A DNA stretch of 64,000 bases. It comes from DATKIY01 sp963726755. GTDB taxonomy: Bacteria > Actinomycetota > Actinomycetes > JAHEKZ01. The notes beneath the pieces are model-generated. The model did not search any database, had not been told where the DNA came from, and saw only the letters and a program-made list of their open reading frames with translations. Location: positions 248,001 to 312,000 of the forward strand of contig CAVSDB010000001.1 in the NCBI GenBank assembly GCA_963726755.1, given 5' to 3'. Made by a program: the position numbers and the translations under genes. Position 1 is the first letter of the stretch; every line of letters starts with the position of its first letter. Shown in pieces: positions 39,046 to 46,411 of the stretch.

Positions 39046-39329
39046 TCCCCGAACTGCACGCGTTGGAACAGCAACTGTGGCACCTCGGCAATGCCTACCT
39101 CAAAGCGCACGGCCTTGACACCCCACCCGCGCTCACAGACGAACTCGACCACGTCAACGAGGCATTGCATCATCTTGGCCACAGTTTCACGGTCTTCATT
39201 CCAGATCACCCGACCGACGACATGCCGGACATGTTCTACGAGCCGTTCACTTGGAGAGACATCGCCCAACTCGCCGTGCACCTCGCGGTCCAAGCGGCCG
39301 CCGAACTGTCGATTGAGGAGGCAACGTGA
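39042..39329 (+). CDS. Small protein, casposon core unit (3 of 3)
   Basis: A 95-residue protein beginning MIPELHALEQQLWHLGNAYL. It is acidic, rich in Leu and His, and contains DDMPDMFYEPFTWRDIAQLA. It is coupled to the preceding small gene (ATGA) and to the HNH gene (GTGA at 39326). No family recognised. Position directly upstream of HNH suggests a link with nuclease or polymerase function. Confidence 0.5.
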   Translation: MIPELHALEQQLWHLGNAYLKAHGLDTPPALTDELDHVNEALHHLGHSFTVFIPDHPTDDMPDMFYEPFTWRDIAQLAVHLAVQAAAELSIEEAT

Positions 39330-39727
39330 ACCCCGACCCGGAGGGCGCGGCTTCCCGCGAGGCCCGCCGCATCCGACGCCTCGGACCGAACCCGTCGTGC
39401 GTGATATGCGGTGAGACCCGTACCCCGATATTGGAGCGGCACCACTGCGCGGGGCGACACAACCTCGACCGACTCAAGGTGACCGAGTGCCGCAACTGCC
39501 ACGGAATGCACACCAGCCAGCTAAGAGATCTGGGTGTGTCCATGGAACCGCCGCAAACCCTGTTGGATCAGGTCATCGCGATACTGTCAGGTGTGGGCAA
39601 AGTACTGGCCGACATGGGCGCGCGCTTGATGGAGTGCGCGACTGCGTTGGTTGCCTTCCGGGCGGGACTAGAACGGGCTTACCCCGAGTGGAAGCTAGCG
39701 ATCTGGGCGCAACCCGAACCGTGGTAG
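39326..39727 (+). CDS. HNH endonuclease
   Basis: A 133-residue protein from GTG 39326. A compact HNH/zinc-finger module is visible at about 20-72: CVICGETRTPILERHHCAGR, then NLDRLKVTECRNCHGMHTSQ. The His pair and the paired CxxC motifs fit a beta-beta-alpha-metal nuclease. HNH nucleases are recurrent in casposons and may process element or target DNA. The gene overlaps the small gene upstream and the exonuclease gene downstream, placing it in the polymerase transcription unit. Confidence 0.82.
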   Translation: MNPDPEGAASREARRIRRLGPNPSCVICGETRTPILERHHCAGRHNLDRLKVTECRNCHGMHTSQLRDLGVSMEPPQTLLDQVIAILSGVGKVLADMGARLMECATALVAFRAGLERAYPEWKLAIWAQPEPW

Positions 39728-40728
39728 CGACCGATCTGTCGGTGGTGTTACGGGTCTGGACAAACAATCCTCGCCCGCCCCGACGGGCCGAGCGCAACGA
39801 CCCGATCCGGCACGTCGTAGTCGTCGACACCGAAACCACCGTCGACCACGCCCAGGGGTTTACCTACGGCGCGTACCGCTACTGCCAACTCGAACCATCA
39901 GGACGGTTGCGCTGTTTAGCTGAAGGACTCATCTTTGCCGACGATCTCCCCTCCCGAGACCCAACTGGCTACCAAACACTGGTCGAGTACGCAGCGACAC
40001 AACCTGCGGATGTTGACCGGTCCGATTTGAACGCGCAACGCCAACTTCGTCTGCTGTCCCGATCCCAATTCGCCGAACAGGTCGTGTGGCGCGTCGGCTA
40101 CAAGGCGCGCGCCACCATGGTGATGTTCAACGCTGGATTTGACTGGAGTCGGCTCGCGGACGGCGCCGGAGTGGCGCGCGGACGAAGACAACGCATCAAA
40201 GACCCCAACACCCCGACTTCAACCGGTCAATCGGCGACCTGGGGTGGCTTCTCCTTCAAACTCTGGGACGACGACAAATACAGACCCCGACTGCAGATCA
40301 AATCACTGGACTCAAAACGAGCGCTGAAGGCGTTCACTGCCCCAGAGACCATCGACCGCGATGACTTGCTCGCGCTCGATCCCGACGACGATCCCTCCGA
40401 CACCAACGATACTGGGACAAGTGAAGCGACATTCCGTGTGTTTCGTGGTCACCTGCTCGACCTGCGCACCCTCGGCTTCGCAGTCACAAACACCGGACAC
40501 AGCCTAAAGAGCGCAGGCGATCTGCTCGACATCGCGCACCCGAAGAGCCAGGCTCCACCTCACGGGCAGATCACCGATGAACACATCAACTACTGCCGCA
40601 ACGACGTGCTGGCCACCGCGGAAGTCTTCGAAGGCTGGTCCGCGGAGTACAGCCGTCACCCGATCGACCTCCAGCCCACCCGGCGTACTCACCAGCCAGC
40701 ATCGCCAAGGCTTATCTACGCGCCATGA
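39721..40728 (+). CDS. 3'-5' exonuclease part of the family B DNA polymerase
   Basis: A 335-residue DnaQ-like exonuclease domain if started at GTG 39721 (overlapping the HNH stop). The motifs are in order: Exo I VVVDTETT (Asp36, Glu38), Exo II with MVMFNAGFDW near 135, and Exo III INYCRNDVLATAEVF near 290-300. It ends at a stop overlapping the polymerase gene's ATG by ATGA. However, in the polymerase frame, the residues just upstream of that ATG read AYSPASIAKAYLRAM (from 40683), which look like polymerase sequence. A one-base loss near 40670-40685, or a -1 frameshift, would make one protein of about 1,060 residues. Confidence 0.8.
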   Translation: MVATDLSVVLRVWTNNPRPPRRAERNDPIRHVVVVDTETTVDHAQGFTYGAYRYCQLEPSGRLRCLAEGLIFADDLPSRDPTGYQTLVEYAATQPADVDRSDLNAQRQLRLLSRSQFAEQVVWRVGYKARATMVMFNAGFDWSRLADGAGVARGRRQRIKDPNTPTSTGQSATWGGFSFKLWDDDKYRPRLQIKSLDSKRALKAFTAPETIDRDDLLALDPDDDPSDTNDTGTSEATFRVFRGHLLDLRTLGFAVTNTGHSLKSAGDLLDIAHPKSQAPPHGQITDEHINYCRNDVLATAEVFEGWSAEYSRHPIDLQPTRRTHQPASPRLIYAP

Positions 40729-42914
40729 ATGTTCGCCCAGTCCTGGACCGCCAACCCGATTTCGACCCGCAGGTCCTCGGCTACTGCATGTCGGCCTTCT
40801 ACGGTGGCCGCGCCGAAGTTCACCATCGGAAGCAATCGGTACCGGTGCACCTGGTCGACTTCACCTCGATGTACCCAACGGTGGTAGCGAACATGAACAT
40901 CTGGTCGCTGGTCATCGCCGACCAAATCGACACCGTCGAGGCGACCGTCACCGTGCAAGCCTTGCTCGACGAATGTGCCGCCACCCGGCAAGTACCCGCC
41001 GCGCTGTGGCCGCAGATGGTTGGGGTGGCACGCACCCAGCCAACCGGGCAGGACGTCTTGCCGATCCGCGCCCCGTACGGTGAAGGCCCGTCCCATACCA
41101 TCGGCACTAACTTTCTGATCGCGGCCGAACCCCTCTGGTACGCCGTCGCCGATCTGGCAGCCTCGGCCATCCTCACCGGGACAGCACCGCAGGTCGACCG
41201 CGCCTTACAGTTCCAACCTGTCGGTGTGCAACCTGGCCTTACTTCGGTGCGGCTTCGCGGGGAAACCCTTGTTAACCCCGCACACCAGGACCCGTTCAAG
41301 ACGGCCACTGAGGCGCGACAACGCATCAAAGCGCAGCGGACCGGCGACCATTCCGATAAGTGTGGCTGCCCCGAGTGCACTCAGATGGCGTTCCTGAAGA
41401 CGTTCGCGAACGCTGGAAGTTACGGCATCTTCGCCGAGATCAATCGGAATTCGTTGCCTGCCAAACATCCGATGACGGTCACGGTGTACAGCAACCGTGA
41501 CCAGCCCTGGACGACGACAGTCACTTCGCAGGAAACACCAGGGGAGTACTGTTTCCCCCCGATTGCCGCGGCGATCACCGCTGGGGCGCGATTGATGCTC
41601 GCCCTACTCGAACACCAAGTCACGGCCGCGAGTGGGTCGTGGGTGTTCTGCGACACCGACTCCATGGCCATCATCGCCACACAGGACGGAGGTCGGATTG
41701 AGGCCCTGGCCACCAACGACCCGAACGGAACCACGGTCGCGCTTAGTGCCGCCCAGGTCGACGAGATTATTGATAGCTTCGCTCCGCTCAACCCCTACGA
41801 ACCTGACGCTGTGCCCGGTTCAATTCTGCGCCCCGTTGCACACGGTCAGTGTCATGCGATCTCCGCCAAGCGCTACACGATGTGGAGTGAAGGGTCCGGA
41901 TCAAACACGGTCACCATCGGTAAGCACACTGAACATGGTCTGGGACATCTGATCAATCCCTACGCGCCCGAGGTCCTCGAATCCGACGATGCTCCGGATT
42001 GGGTAGCTGAAGTGTGGGCCGCAATCATCGCCGATGAACTCAACCGACCCATCCCAGAACCTTCGTGGTACGGCGAAGTCGCCCTCAGTCGCTACACCAT
42101 CAGCTCACCAGGACTGTGGGCAGCGTTCAAAACCTGGAATAAAGGCAAACCTTGGGCTGAGCAAATCAAGCCGTTCAACTTCCTGCTGGTCGCTCACGTC
42201 GCGAAATTCAATCACCCTGAAGGAGTCACCCATTTGACCTTGATTGCGCCGTACTCCAACAAGCCCGACGAGTGGGCGACCCTGCCCTGGCGCAATCGGC
42301 ACGATCCCGACGGACCCGCGTACACCATCACCACGGGCTGGACCGACGACGACCAGCACAGGATCGGTGTCCAGACGTACGCCGACATCCTGCGAAACTA
42401 CCGCCGCCACCCCGAAGCCAAATTCGCCGACGCCAACGGTCAACCATGCACGTCAGACACCAAGGGACAATTGCACCGTCGCACGATCAGACACAGATCC
42501 ACCCGCTACATCGGTAAGGAGTCCGATCTGCTCGACGAAGTGACCACCGGTCTCACCCCAGCCGAGCATGAACCGGTCACCGACTACACCCCAAACGTCG
42601 ATCCTTTCACGCTCGTGCGAGAGGTACTGAACACCATCACAACAGCAGAGACCATCGCGATCGTCCACGCAACGCAACCAAGTTGCACTCTCACCGACCC
42701 GGATCTGATCCGGACCGTTCAACGCGCCCGCAAAGGGTCTCGTCCTCGGGGCGCGCGTCGACAACTCCTGGAAGATGTGGCCCTACACGTAGCCATTCGA
42801 ACACTCACAGAGGCAGGGCTCGCCGAAAAATGGGTGGACCTCCCAACGGTTGCGCTACGGCAAGAGGTGACCGACATACTCACGCTTTGGCAGTACTCCC
42901 AGCACCAGCAATGA
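40725..42914 (+). CDS. Family B DNA polymerase, polymerase part
   Basis: A 729-residue protein from ATG 40725. The active-site motifs are clear: motif A VDFTSMYPTVVANMN (Asp45), motif B FLKTFANAGSYGIFAEIN (Lys225, Asn229, Gly234) and motif C WVFCDTDSMAII (Asp310, Asp312). A CGCPEC cluster lies at about 213-218. The polymerase would replicate the element, as proposed for protein-primed or self-synthesising casposons. It stands in the same unit as HNH and the exonuclease. The C-terminus ends in helical sequence TDILTLWQYSQHQQ. No terminal-protein gene is recognised. Confidence 0.9.
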   Translation: MNVRPVLDRQPDFDPQVLGYCMSAFYGGRAEVHHRKQSVPVHLVDFTSMYPTVVANMNIWSLVIADQIDTVEATVTVQALLDECAATRQVPAALWPQMVGVARTQPTGQDVLPIRAPYGEGPSHTIGTNFLIAAEPLWYAVADLAASAILTGTAPQVDRALQFQPVGVQPGLTSVRLRGETLVNPAHQDPFKTATEARQRIKAQRTGDHSDKCGCPECTQMAFLKTFANAGSYGIFAEINRNSLPAKHPMTVTVYSNRDQPWTTTVTSQETPGEYCFPPIAAAITAGARLMLALLEHQVTAASGSWVFCDTDSMAIIATQDGGRIEALATNDPNGTTVALSAAQVDEIIDSFAPLNPYEPDAVPGSILRPVAHGQCHAISAKRYTMWSEGSGSNTVTIGKHTEHGLGHLINPYAPEVLESDDAPDWVAEVWAAIIADELNRPIPEPSWYGEVALSRYTISSPGLWAAFKTWNKGKPWAEQIKPFNFLLVAHVAKFNHPEGVTHLTLIAPYSNKPDEWATLPWRNRHDPDGPAYTITTGWTDDDQHRIGVQTYADILRNYRRHPEAKFADANGQPCTSDTKGQLHRRTIRHRSTRYIGKESDLLDEVTTGLTPAEHEPVTDYTPNVDPFTLVREVLNTITTAETIAIVHATQPSCTLTDPDLIRTVQRARKGSRPRGARRQLLEDVALHVAIRTLTEAGLAEKWVDLPTVALRQEVTDILTLWQYSQHQQ

Positions 42915-42968
42915 TTAGTTCACGCTTTTTTCTGACCGCTAGGGCCGAGTTGCAGGTGTGGCACCTAC

Positions 42969-43865
42969 TTACTCAGTTGGCTGACAGACCTCACAGATGC
43001 CGCCCGGCGATCGGCGGTTGGCTTCGGAAACCACGGCCGCCCATGCCTGTGGTAGATCAGCAATCTCCGTCGACAACTGCGTCTCGAACTCAGGAAGGCG
43101 CTGATCAAGTTCGTTCACGCCCTGGGCATAGATGTCCGCACGACAGGTGGCATCTGCTGTCGCCGCGTCATGCTCAAGGGCAATATCTCGCTGCCAGGCC
43201 GCATCTCCACCGTCAATGGTGGCAGGTGACTGGTAAACGGGAGGAAACTTGCCCCAGACCTGTTGGTAGAGATCGGAATACGAGGCGACGTCGAAGCCTT
43301 GATCTTTCATACACGGCCCGTAGCTACTGGTGTCCAGGCCCTTTTCGATGTCCTCGATCGTCATTCCCAGCGCCGAACGCACCCGAAGGAACACATCTGG
43401 AGTCCCCTGAACCGACCACGCATCCTCGTTCTTGCCGCACTCGTTCAGGGCGGTGTTGTACTGCGCCTGTTGATCCTCATTGAGGTCAAGGTAGGGGGAG
43501 TCTTTCCAGTCCCGCTCGGCGAAGCGGTTACCCACCATGAACTTGGCGATGTCGAGATCGTTAGCGGGCGGCTCCAACCACTCGGTACCCATCCGGTTGC
43601 TGACCTCCGCGAAGGGCACCGGTGGGTGGAACGGCCGCTGCGGGTACTTGAAACCTAGCGAGTCCATGCAATGGGTATAACCAGATTGCAGTGTGTCGTA
43701 CTTGATGAAGGCGGCAGAGTTCCTCTGCTGCGCCGTCCCTTCCAGGGTGGCAAGCAGATCCAGGTAAGCCGACTCGGCCGACGTATTGAGCTGGACACCA
43801 TGACCACAACCAGCAACGACCAGAGGTACAGCAAGAAGGAGAGCTAGGCGTTTCCAAGTTCGCAT
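42969..43865 (-). CDS. Cysteine-containing lipoprotein, right cargo module
   Basis: A 298-residue minus-strand precursor with lipoprotein signal (RLALLLAVPLVVAGC; Cys at about residue 20). Its mature part repeats the Cys motifs of the left-module lipoprotein in the same order: CMDSLGFKY, CGKNEDAW, YGPCMKDQGFDV and TCRADIYAQGVNELDQRLPE, though overall identity is low. It therefore is a paralogue, not a copy. It converges with the polymerase gene (54 bases between stops) and the secreted-protein gene lies upstream on the same strand, 11 bases away. Confidence 0.82.
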   Translation of the reverse strand: MRTWKRLALLLAVPLVVAGCGHGVQLNTSAESAYLDLLATLEGTAQQRNSAAFIKYDTLQSGYTHCMDSLGFKYPQRPFHPPVPFAEVSNRMGTEWLEPPANDLDIAKFMVGNRFAERDWKDSPYLDLNEDQQAQYNTALNECGKNEDAWSVQGTPDVFLRVRSALGMTIEDIEKGLDTSSYGPCMKDQGFDVASYSDLYQQVWGKFPPVYQSPATIDGGDAAWQRDIALEHDAATADATCRADIYAQGVNELDQRLPEFETQLSTEIADLPQAWAAVVSEANRRSPGGICEVCQPTE

Positions 43866-43876
43866 GTCAACAGCCC

Positions 43877-44488
43877 CTACGAAGTTGCGGATGTGTAATT
43901 GGGATTCGGAGCCTCAAGAAGATCGACGGTGCCATCGGCACGCCGAATCCAGGCGGAAGTTACCGTGTTCGGGAAATTCGGATTCACAGGCCAAGCACTA
44001 TCGACGGCGCAACCTCCATCAGCGACATAACTCTGACAGTTGCCCATGGAGTCCTTGTCGCCGTGACAGACACCGAGTTTTTGCTCAGCGCGAATTTCCC
44101 TGTTCACATAGGAGAGCTCTTGCCAGTCTGCACCGCCATTAACCGAGCGGTAACTGTTGCCGTCGCAAGTGCGCGCAGCCCGAGAATCGAAATGACCCGT
44201 ACCGTTTGTGAACCAGTCGAAGTAACCTGTAACGCACTTTCCGCTGCCAAGCCCATTGTTTGCATGAGTAGTTACGTCGAGCGTGTCAGTTCCGCCGTTC
44301 CACACTCCATAGGCATATCTGTCCGTAGTCAAGGTCGGTGAAGCATTGCCGGAGATAGGTCCGCTTCCGCAATCTCCCCAAGCCGTCCCCGACAGGAGGA
44401 TGGCTCCGGTCGCGCCGAGAGCGACGGCGGCCTCGATCAGCCGCCGAACAGATGCTACTTCCCAACAAGCGAACTTGCGCAGGGACAT
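43877..44488 (-). CDS. Secreted protein, right cargo module
   Basis: A 203-residue minus-strand protein. I choose ATG 44488 because AAGGAGGA lies 5-6 bases upstream; the longer frame starting at 44662 has no such site. The 40-residue signal region (VRRLIEAAVALGATGAILLS then GTAWG) leads to DCGSG, as in the left-module protein. The core NNGLGSGKCVTGYFDWFTNG then GHFDSRAARTC matches it. The rest has three further Cys (CHGDKDSMGNC, CAVDSAW). I do not recognise the family. It is the partner of the right lipoprotein, 11 bases away. Confidence 0.82.
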   Translation of the reverse strand: MSLRKFACWEVASVRRLIEAAVALGATGAILLSGTAWGDCGSGPISGNASPTLTTDRYAYGVWNGGTDTLDVTTHANNGLGSGKCVTGYFDWFTNGTGHFDSRAARTCDGNSYRSVNGGADWQELSYVNREIRAEQKLGVCHGDKDSMGNCQSYVADGGCAVDSAWPVNPNFPNTVTSAWIRRADGTVDLLEAPNPNYTSATS

Positions 44489-45091
44489 CCAGTTCCTCCT
44501 TAGACATACATCTTCCGGCAGGTGTTGAAAATTGCCCTCGGCATCAGCGGGGTCGTGATGTTCGACCTGGCTATGCATCGAGGGCACGAGACGAACCGAA
44601 AGTGTGCCTGACCCGCGGCCGAACTCAACATGGCTAACGAGGCTTCCCAGTAGCGGCAGCAAGGACGCATGCAGATGTCATCACGGCACCTAGCGTGCCC
44701 ACTCAGGCGATGCGATTGCGCCTCGAGTCACGACGGAAGGAGTCGCGATGTGCTCGGCCACCGGAGACCTCCATCCCGCGAGGGATACAAATTTGCACGA
44801 TGATTAGACATTAGCAGTTGGGAAAGTCACCAGGAGTCGGATCCGATGAATGATCCGAACAATCCGATGCCCGGTCGCACACAGGCCGAACGCGAACTCT
44901 GCGGACGGGCTCCCGCGAAGAGTACGATTGAGCCCGATCATTACCGGATCTGTGGGCCGTCAAGGACTCGAACCCAAGCGCGTTCCTCATGAGATCCAAA
45001 CTGCCGACGTAGCCGATAGTTTCTTCATGTTGCCAACCGCCATGAGGAACTTGAAGCTGAGTTGCGACCGCGGACAACCAGCACAACACCG
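44489..45091. other. Right-end non-coding region of the element
   Basis: About 600 bases between the right secreted gene and the right terminal repeat. It must hold the promoter of the right module, which reads away from the end. A small frame at 44846-44992 follows AGGAG. On the minus strand a GGGTTCGAGTCC motif (44963-44974) resembles a tRNA T-arm. No larger gene, repeat or CRISPR-like array is visible. Confidence 0.4.
44846..44992 (+). CDS. Possible small protein near the right end
   Basis: A 48-codon frame from ATG 44846, with AGGAG about 10 bases upstream: MNDPNNPMPGRTQAERELCG, then RAPAKSTIEPDHYRICGPSR. The beginning is acidic and plausible, but the end overlaps the tRNA-like T-arm on the opposite strand. 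It may be a truncated relic. No family recognised. Confidence 0.25.
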   Translation: MNDPNNPMPGRTQAERELCGRAPAKSTIEPDHYRICGPSRTRTQARSS

Positions 45092-45134
45092 TTCAAGATC
45101 AAACGACACTTCGGGCCCCTCTATCTCCTATCCC
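45092..45134. repeat. Casposon terminal inverted repeat, right
   Basis: Perfect 43-bp inverted copy of 33133-33175, beginning TTCAAGATCAAACG and ending CTCCTATCCC, directly followed by the right target-site duplication. Just inside the repeats the two ends differ, so the shared end is sharply limited to 43 bp. Confidence 0.96.
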
Positions 45135-45148
45135 CCGTCGCGAATCAT
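45135..45148. repeat. Target-site duplication, right copy
   Basis: CCGTCGCGAATCAT, identical to 33119-33132. It is followed by CGTCGGGGAGG, continuing the cpaF Walker B codons (Val-Gly-Glu). Confidence 0.95.
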
Positions 45149-45563
45149 CGTCGGGGAGGTCCGCCAGGAGGAATGCCTCGACCTGCTCATCGCCCTAAAT
45201 TCGGGCTTGCCGGGGATGTGTTCGCTTCACGCCAATTCGGCTCGCGAGGCCGTGACGAAACTCTGCACGCTGCCACTGCTCGCGGGTGAAAACGTCGGGC
45301 ACGCCTTCGTCCTACCAACGGTGGCTGCATGCGTCGACATCGTGGTGCACGCGCGCACAGACGCCGACGGTCACCGGCGTGTTCGCGAAATTGTCGCGGT
45401 GCCGGGTCGAGTTGAGCAGAACGTTGTCGAGATCGAGCCGATCTTTCAGGAAGTCAATGGAACGCTGACCTGGGTCGGTGGCTTTCCTCCGCACCCCGAG
45501 AGATTCGCTGAACGAGGCATCGATGTGGTGGGCGTGCTGGATCCGACGGGACGCCGCCGATGA
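45149..45563 (+). pseudogene. cpaF: CpaF/TadA secretion ATPase, 3' part
   Basis: Joined to the 5' part, this stretch begins at the second half of the Walker B motif (VGEVRQEECLDLLIALNSGL), followed by MCSLHANSAREAVTKLCTL, the conserved His-box of secretion ATPases, and ends at a TGA overlapping the tadB start by ATGA. Fusion of 32312-33132 and 45149-45563 gives 1,236 bases, a clean 411-residue protein. In the present state it lacks a promoter and N-terminus, although a read-through frame from 44850 crosses the right end of the element into it. Confidence 0.93.
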
Positions 45564-46411
45564 CGCCGTGGTTACTCGGAGGGATGCTCGCGATCGGTCT
45601 AGTCCTCGTTTGGCAGGGCTTGACGACACCGCCGCGACCCCAAGCAACGTCGACCTCGTGGTTGACGAATGTCTTGATGGAGGCCGGACTCGGCTCCGTT
45701 TCCCCAGGTTCACTAATGACGTTGTCTGCGGCGGTCGGAGTCCTTTCTGGGCTGCTTATCTTCGCAATCTCGCAATCGCTTGTGATCGCCGTGTTCCTGG
45801 GAATTCTCGGAGCTTCGATTCCGATCTGGGTCGTTAGATTTCGTCAGAGACGGCGTCGCGCCGAGCTCCGCGCCGTCTGGCCGGACGCAATCGAGCATCT
45901 CGCCTCCGGTATTCGCGCCGGTCTGTCGTTGGCGGAGGCTATAGAGCAACTCGGAGTGAACGGACCTGAACCGCTACGTGAGCCGTTCAGGGAATTTGCG
46001 CGTAACTACCGAGTGTCAGGAAGGTTCGGCGACAGTCTGACCAGACTCAAGGCTGATCTCGCGGACCCGGTTGGTGATCGCGTGGTGGAGTCCCTGCGGT
46101 TAGCACGTGAAGTTGGCGGACAGGACCTGGGCCGGTTGCTCCGAACTCTTGCGTCGTTCCTTCGCGACGACGCTCGGACCCGAGGCGAACTCGAGAGCCG
46201 GCAGAGTTGGACGGTGAATGCGGCACGACTAGCCGTCGCTGCACCATGGGTATTGCTGCTGCTGCTTTCGTTGCGTCCAGAGGCCGTTGCGGCGTATGAC
46301 ACCACCGCGGGCGTTGTAGTCCTCAGTACCGGCGCCGTGGTCTCTGTGATCGCTTATCGGCTGATGATCCGACTCGGACGCTTGCCCATTGAAGAACGAG
46401 TGCTCCGGTGA
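45560..46411 (+). CDS. TadB-like Tad pilus inner-membrane protein
   Basis: A 283-residue type II secretion F-domain protein. Membrane helices flank the domain; the F-domain lies at about 100-220 with IEHLASGIRAGLSLAEAIEQ and LADPVGDRVVESLRLAREVG. TadB with TadC forms the platform of the Tad secretion machine. It is coupled to cpaF upstream and tadC downstream by ATGA overlaps (45560-45563 and 46408-46411). The gene appears intact, but transcription from the cpaF promoter is now interrupted by the 12-kb element. Confidence 0.86.
   Translation: MTPWLLGGMLAIGLVLVWQGLTTPPRPQATSTSWLTNVLMEAGLGSVSPGSLMTLSAAVGVLSGLLIFAISQSLVIAVFLGILGASIPIWVVRFRQRRRRAELRAVWPDAIEHLASGIRAGLSLAEAIEQLGVNGPEPLREPFREFARNYRVSGRFGDSLTRLKADLADPVGDRVVESLRLAREVGGQDLGRLLRTLASFLRDDARTRGELESRQSWTVNAARLAVAAPWVLLLLLSLRPEAVAAYDTTAGVVVLSTGAVVSVIAYRLMIRLGRLPIEERVLR

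Larger units (their letters stand above)
33133..45134. mobile_element. Casposon-like element (12,002 bp) inserted in cpaF
   Basis: The element is bounded by perfect 43-bp inverted terminal repeats and flanked by a 14-bp direct duplication. It carries a cas1-family gene (casposase) with HTH, a family B DNA polymerase split over two frames, and an HNH nuclease gene: the defining casposon gene set. No cas2, no CRISPR array and no other transposase are visible. Exact excision restores a 1,236-base cpaF frame. Cargo consists of mirror-image secreted-protein/lipoprotein modules at both ends and several uncharacterised genes. Gene order: secreted, lipoprotein, HEPN-like unknown (minus), Cas1 (minus), Zn-ribbon (minus), three small genes, HNH, Exo, Pol, lipoprotein (minus), secreted (minus). 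Confidence 0.93.

Noticed and set aside
44850..45563. A novel fusion protein crossing the right end of the element into cpaF
   Set aside because: The frame is open by chance through the terminal repeat; its first 95 residues show no domain and no RBS supports the start, so it is better read as the residual 3' part of cpaF.
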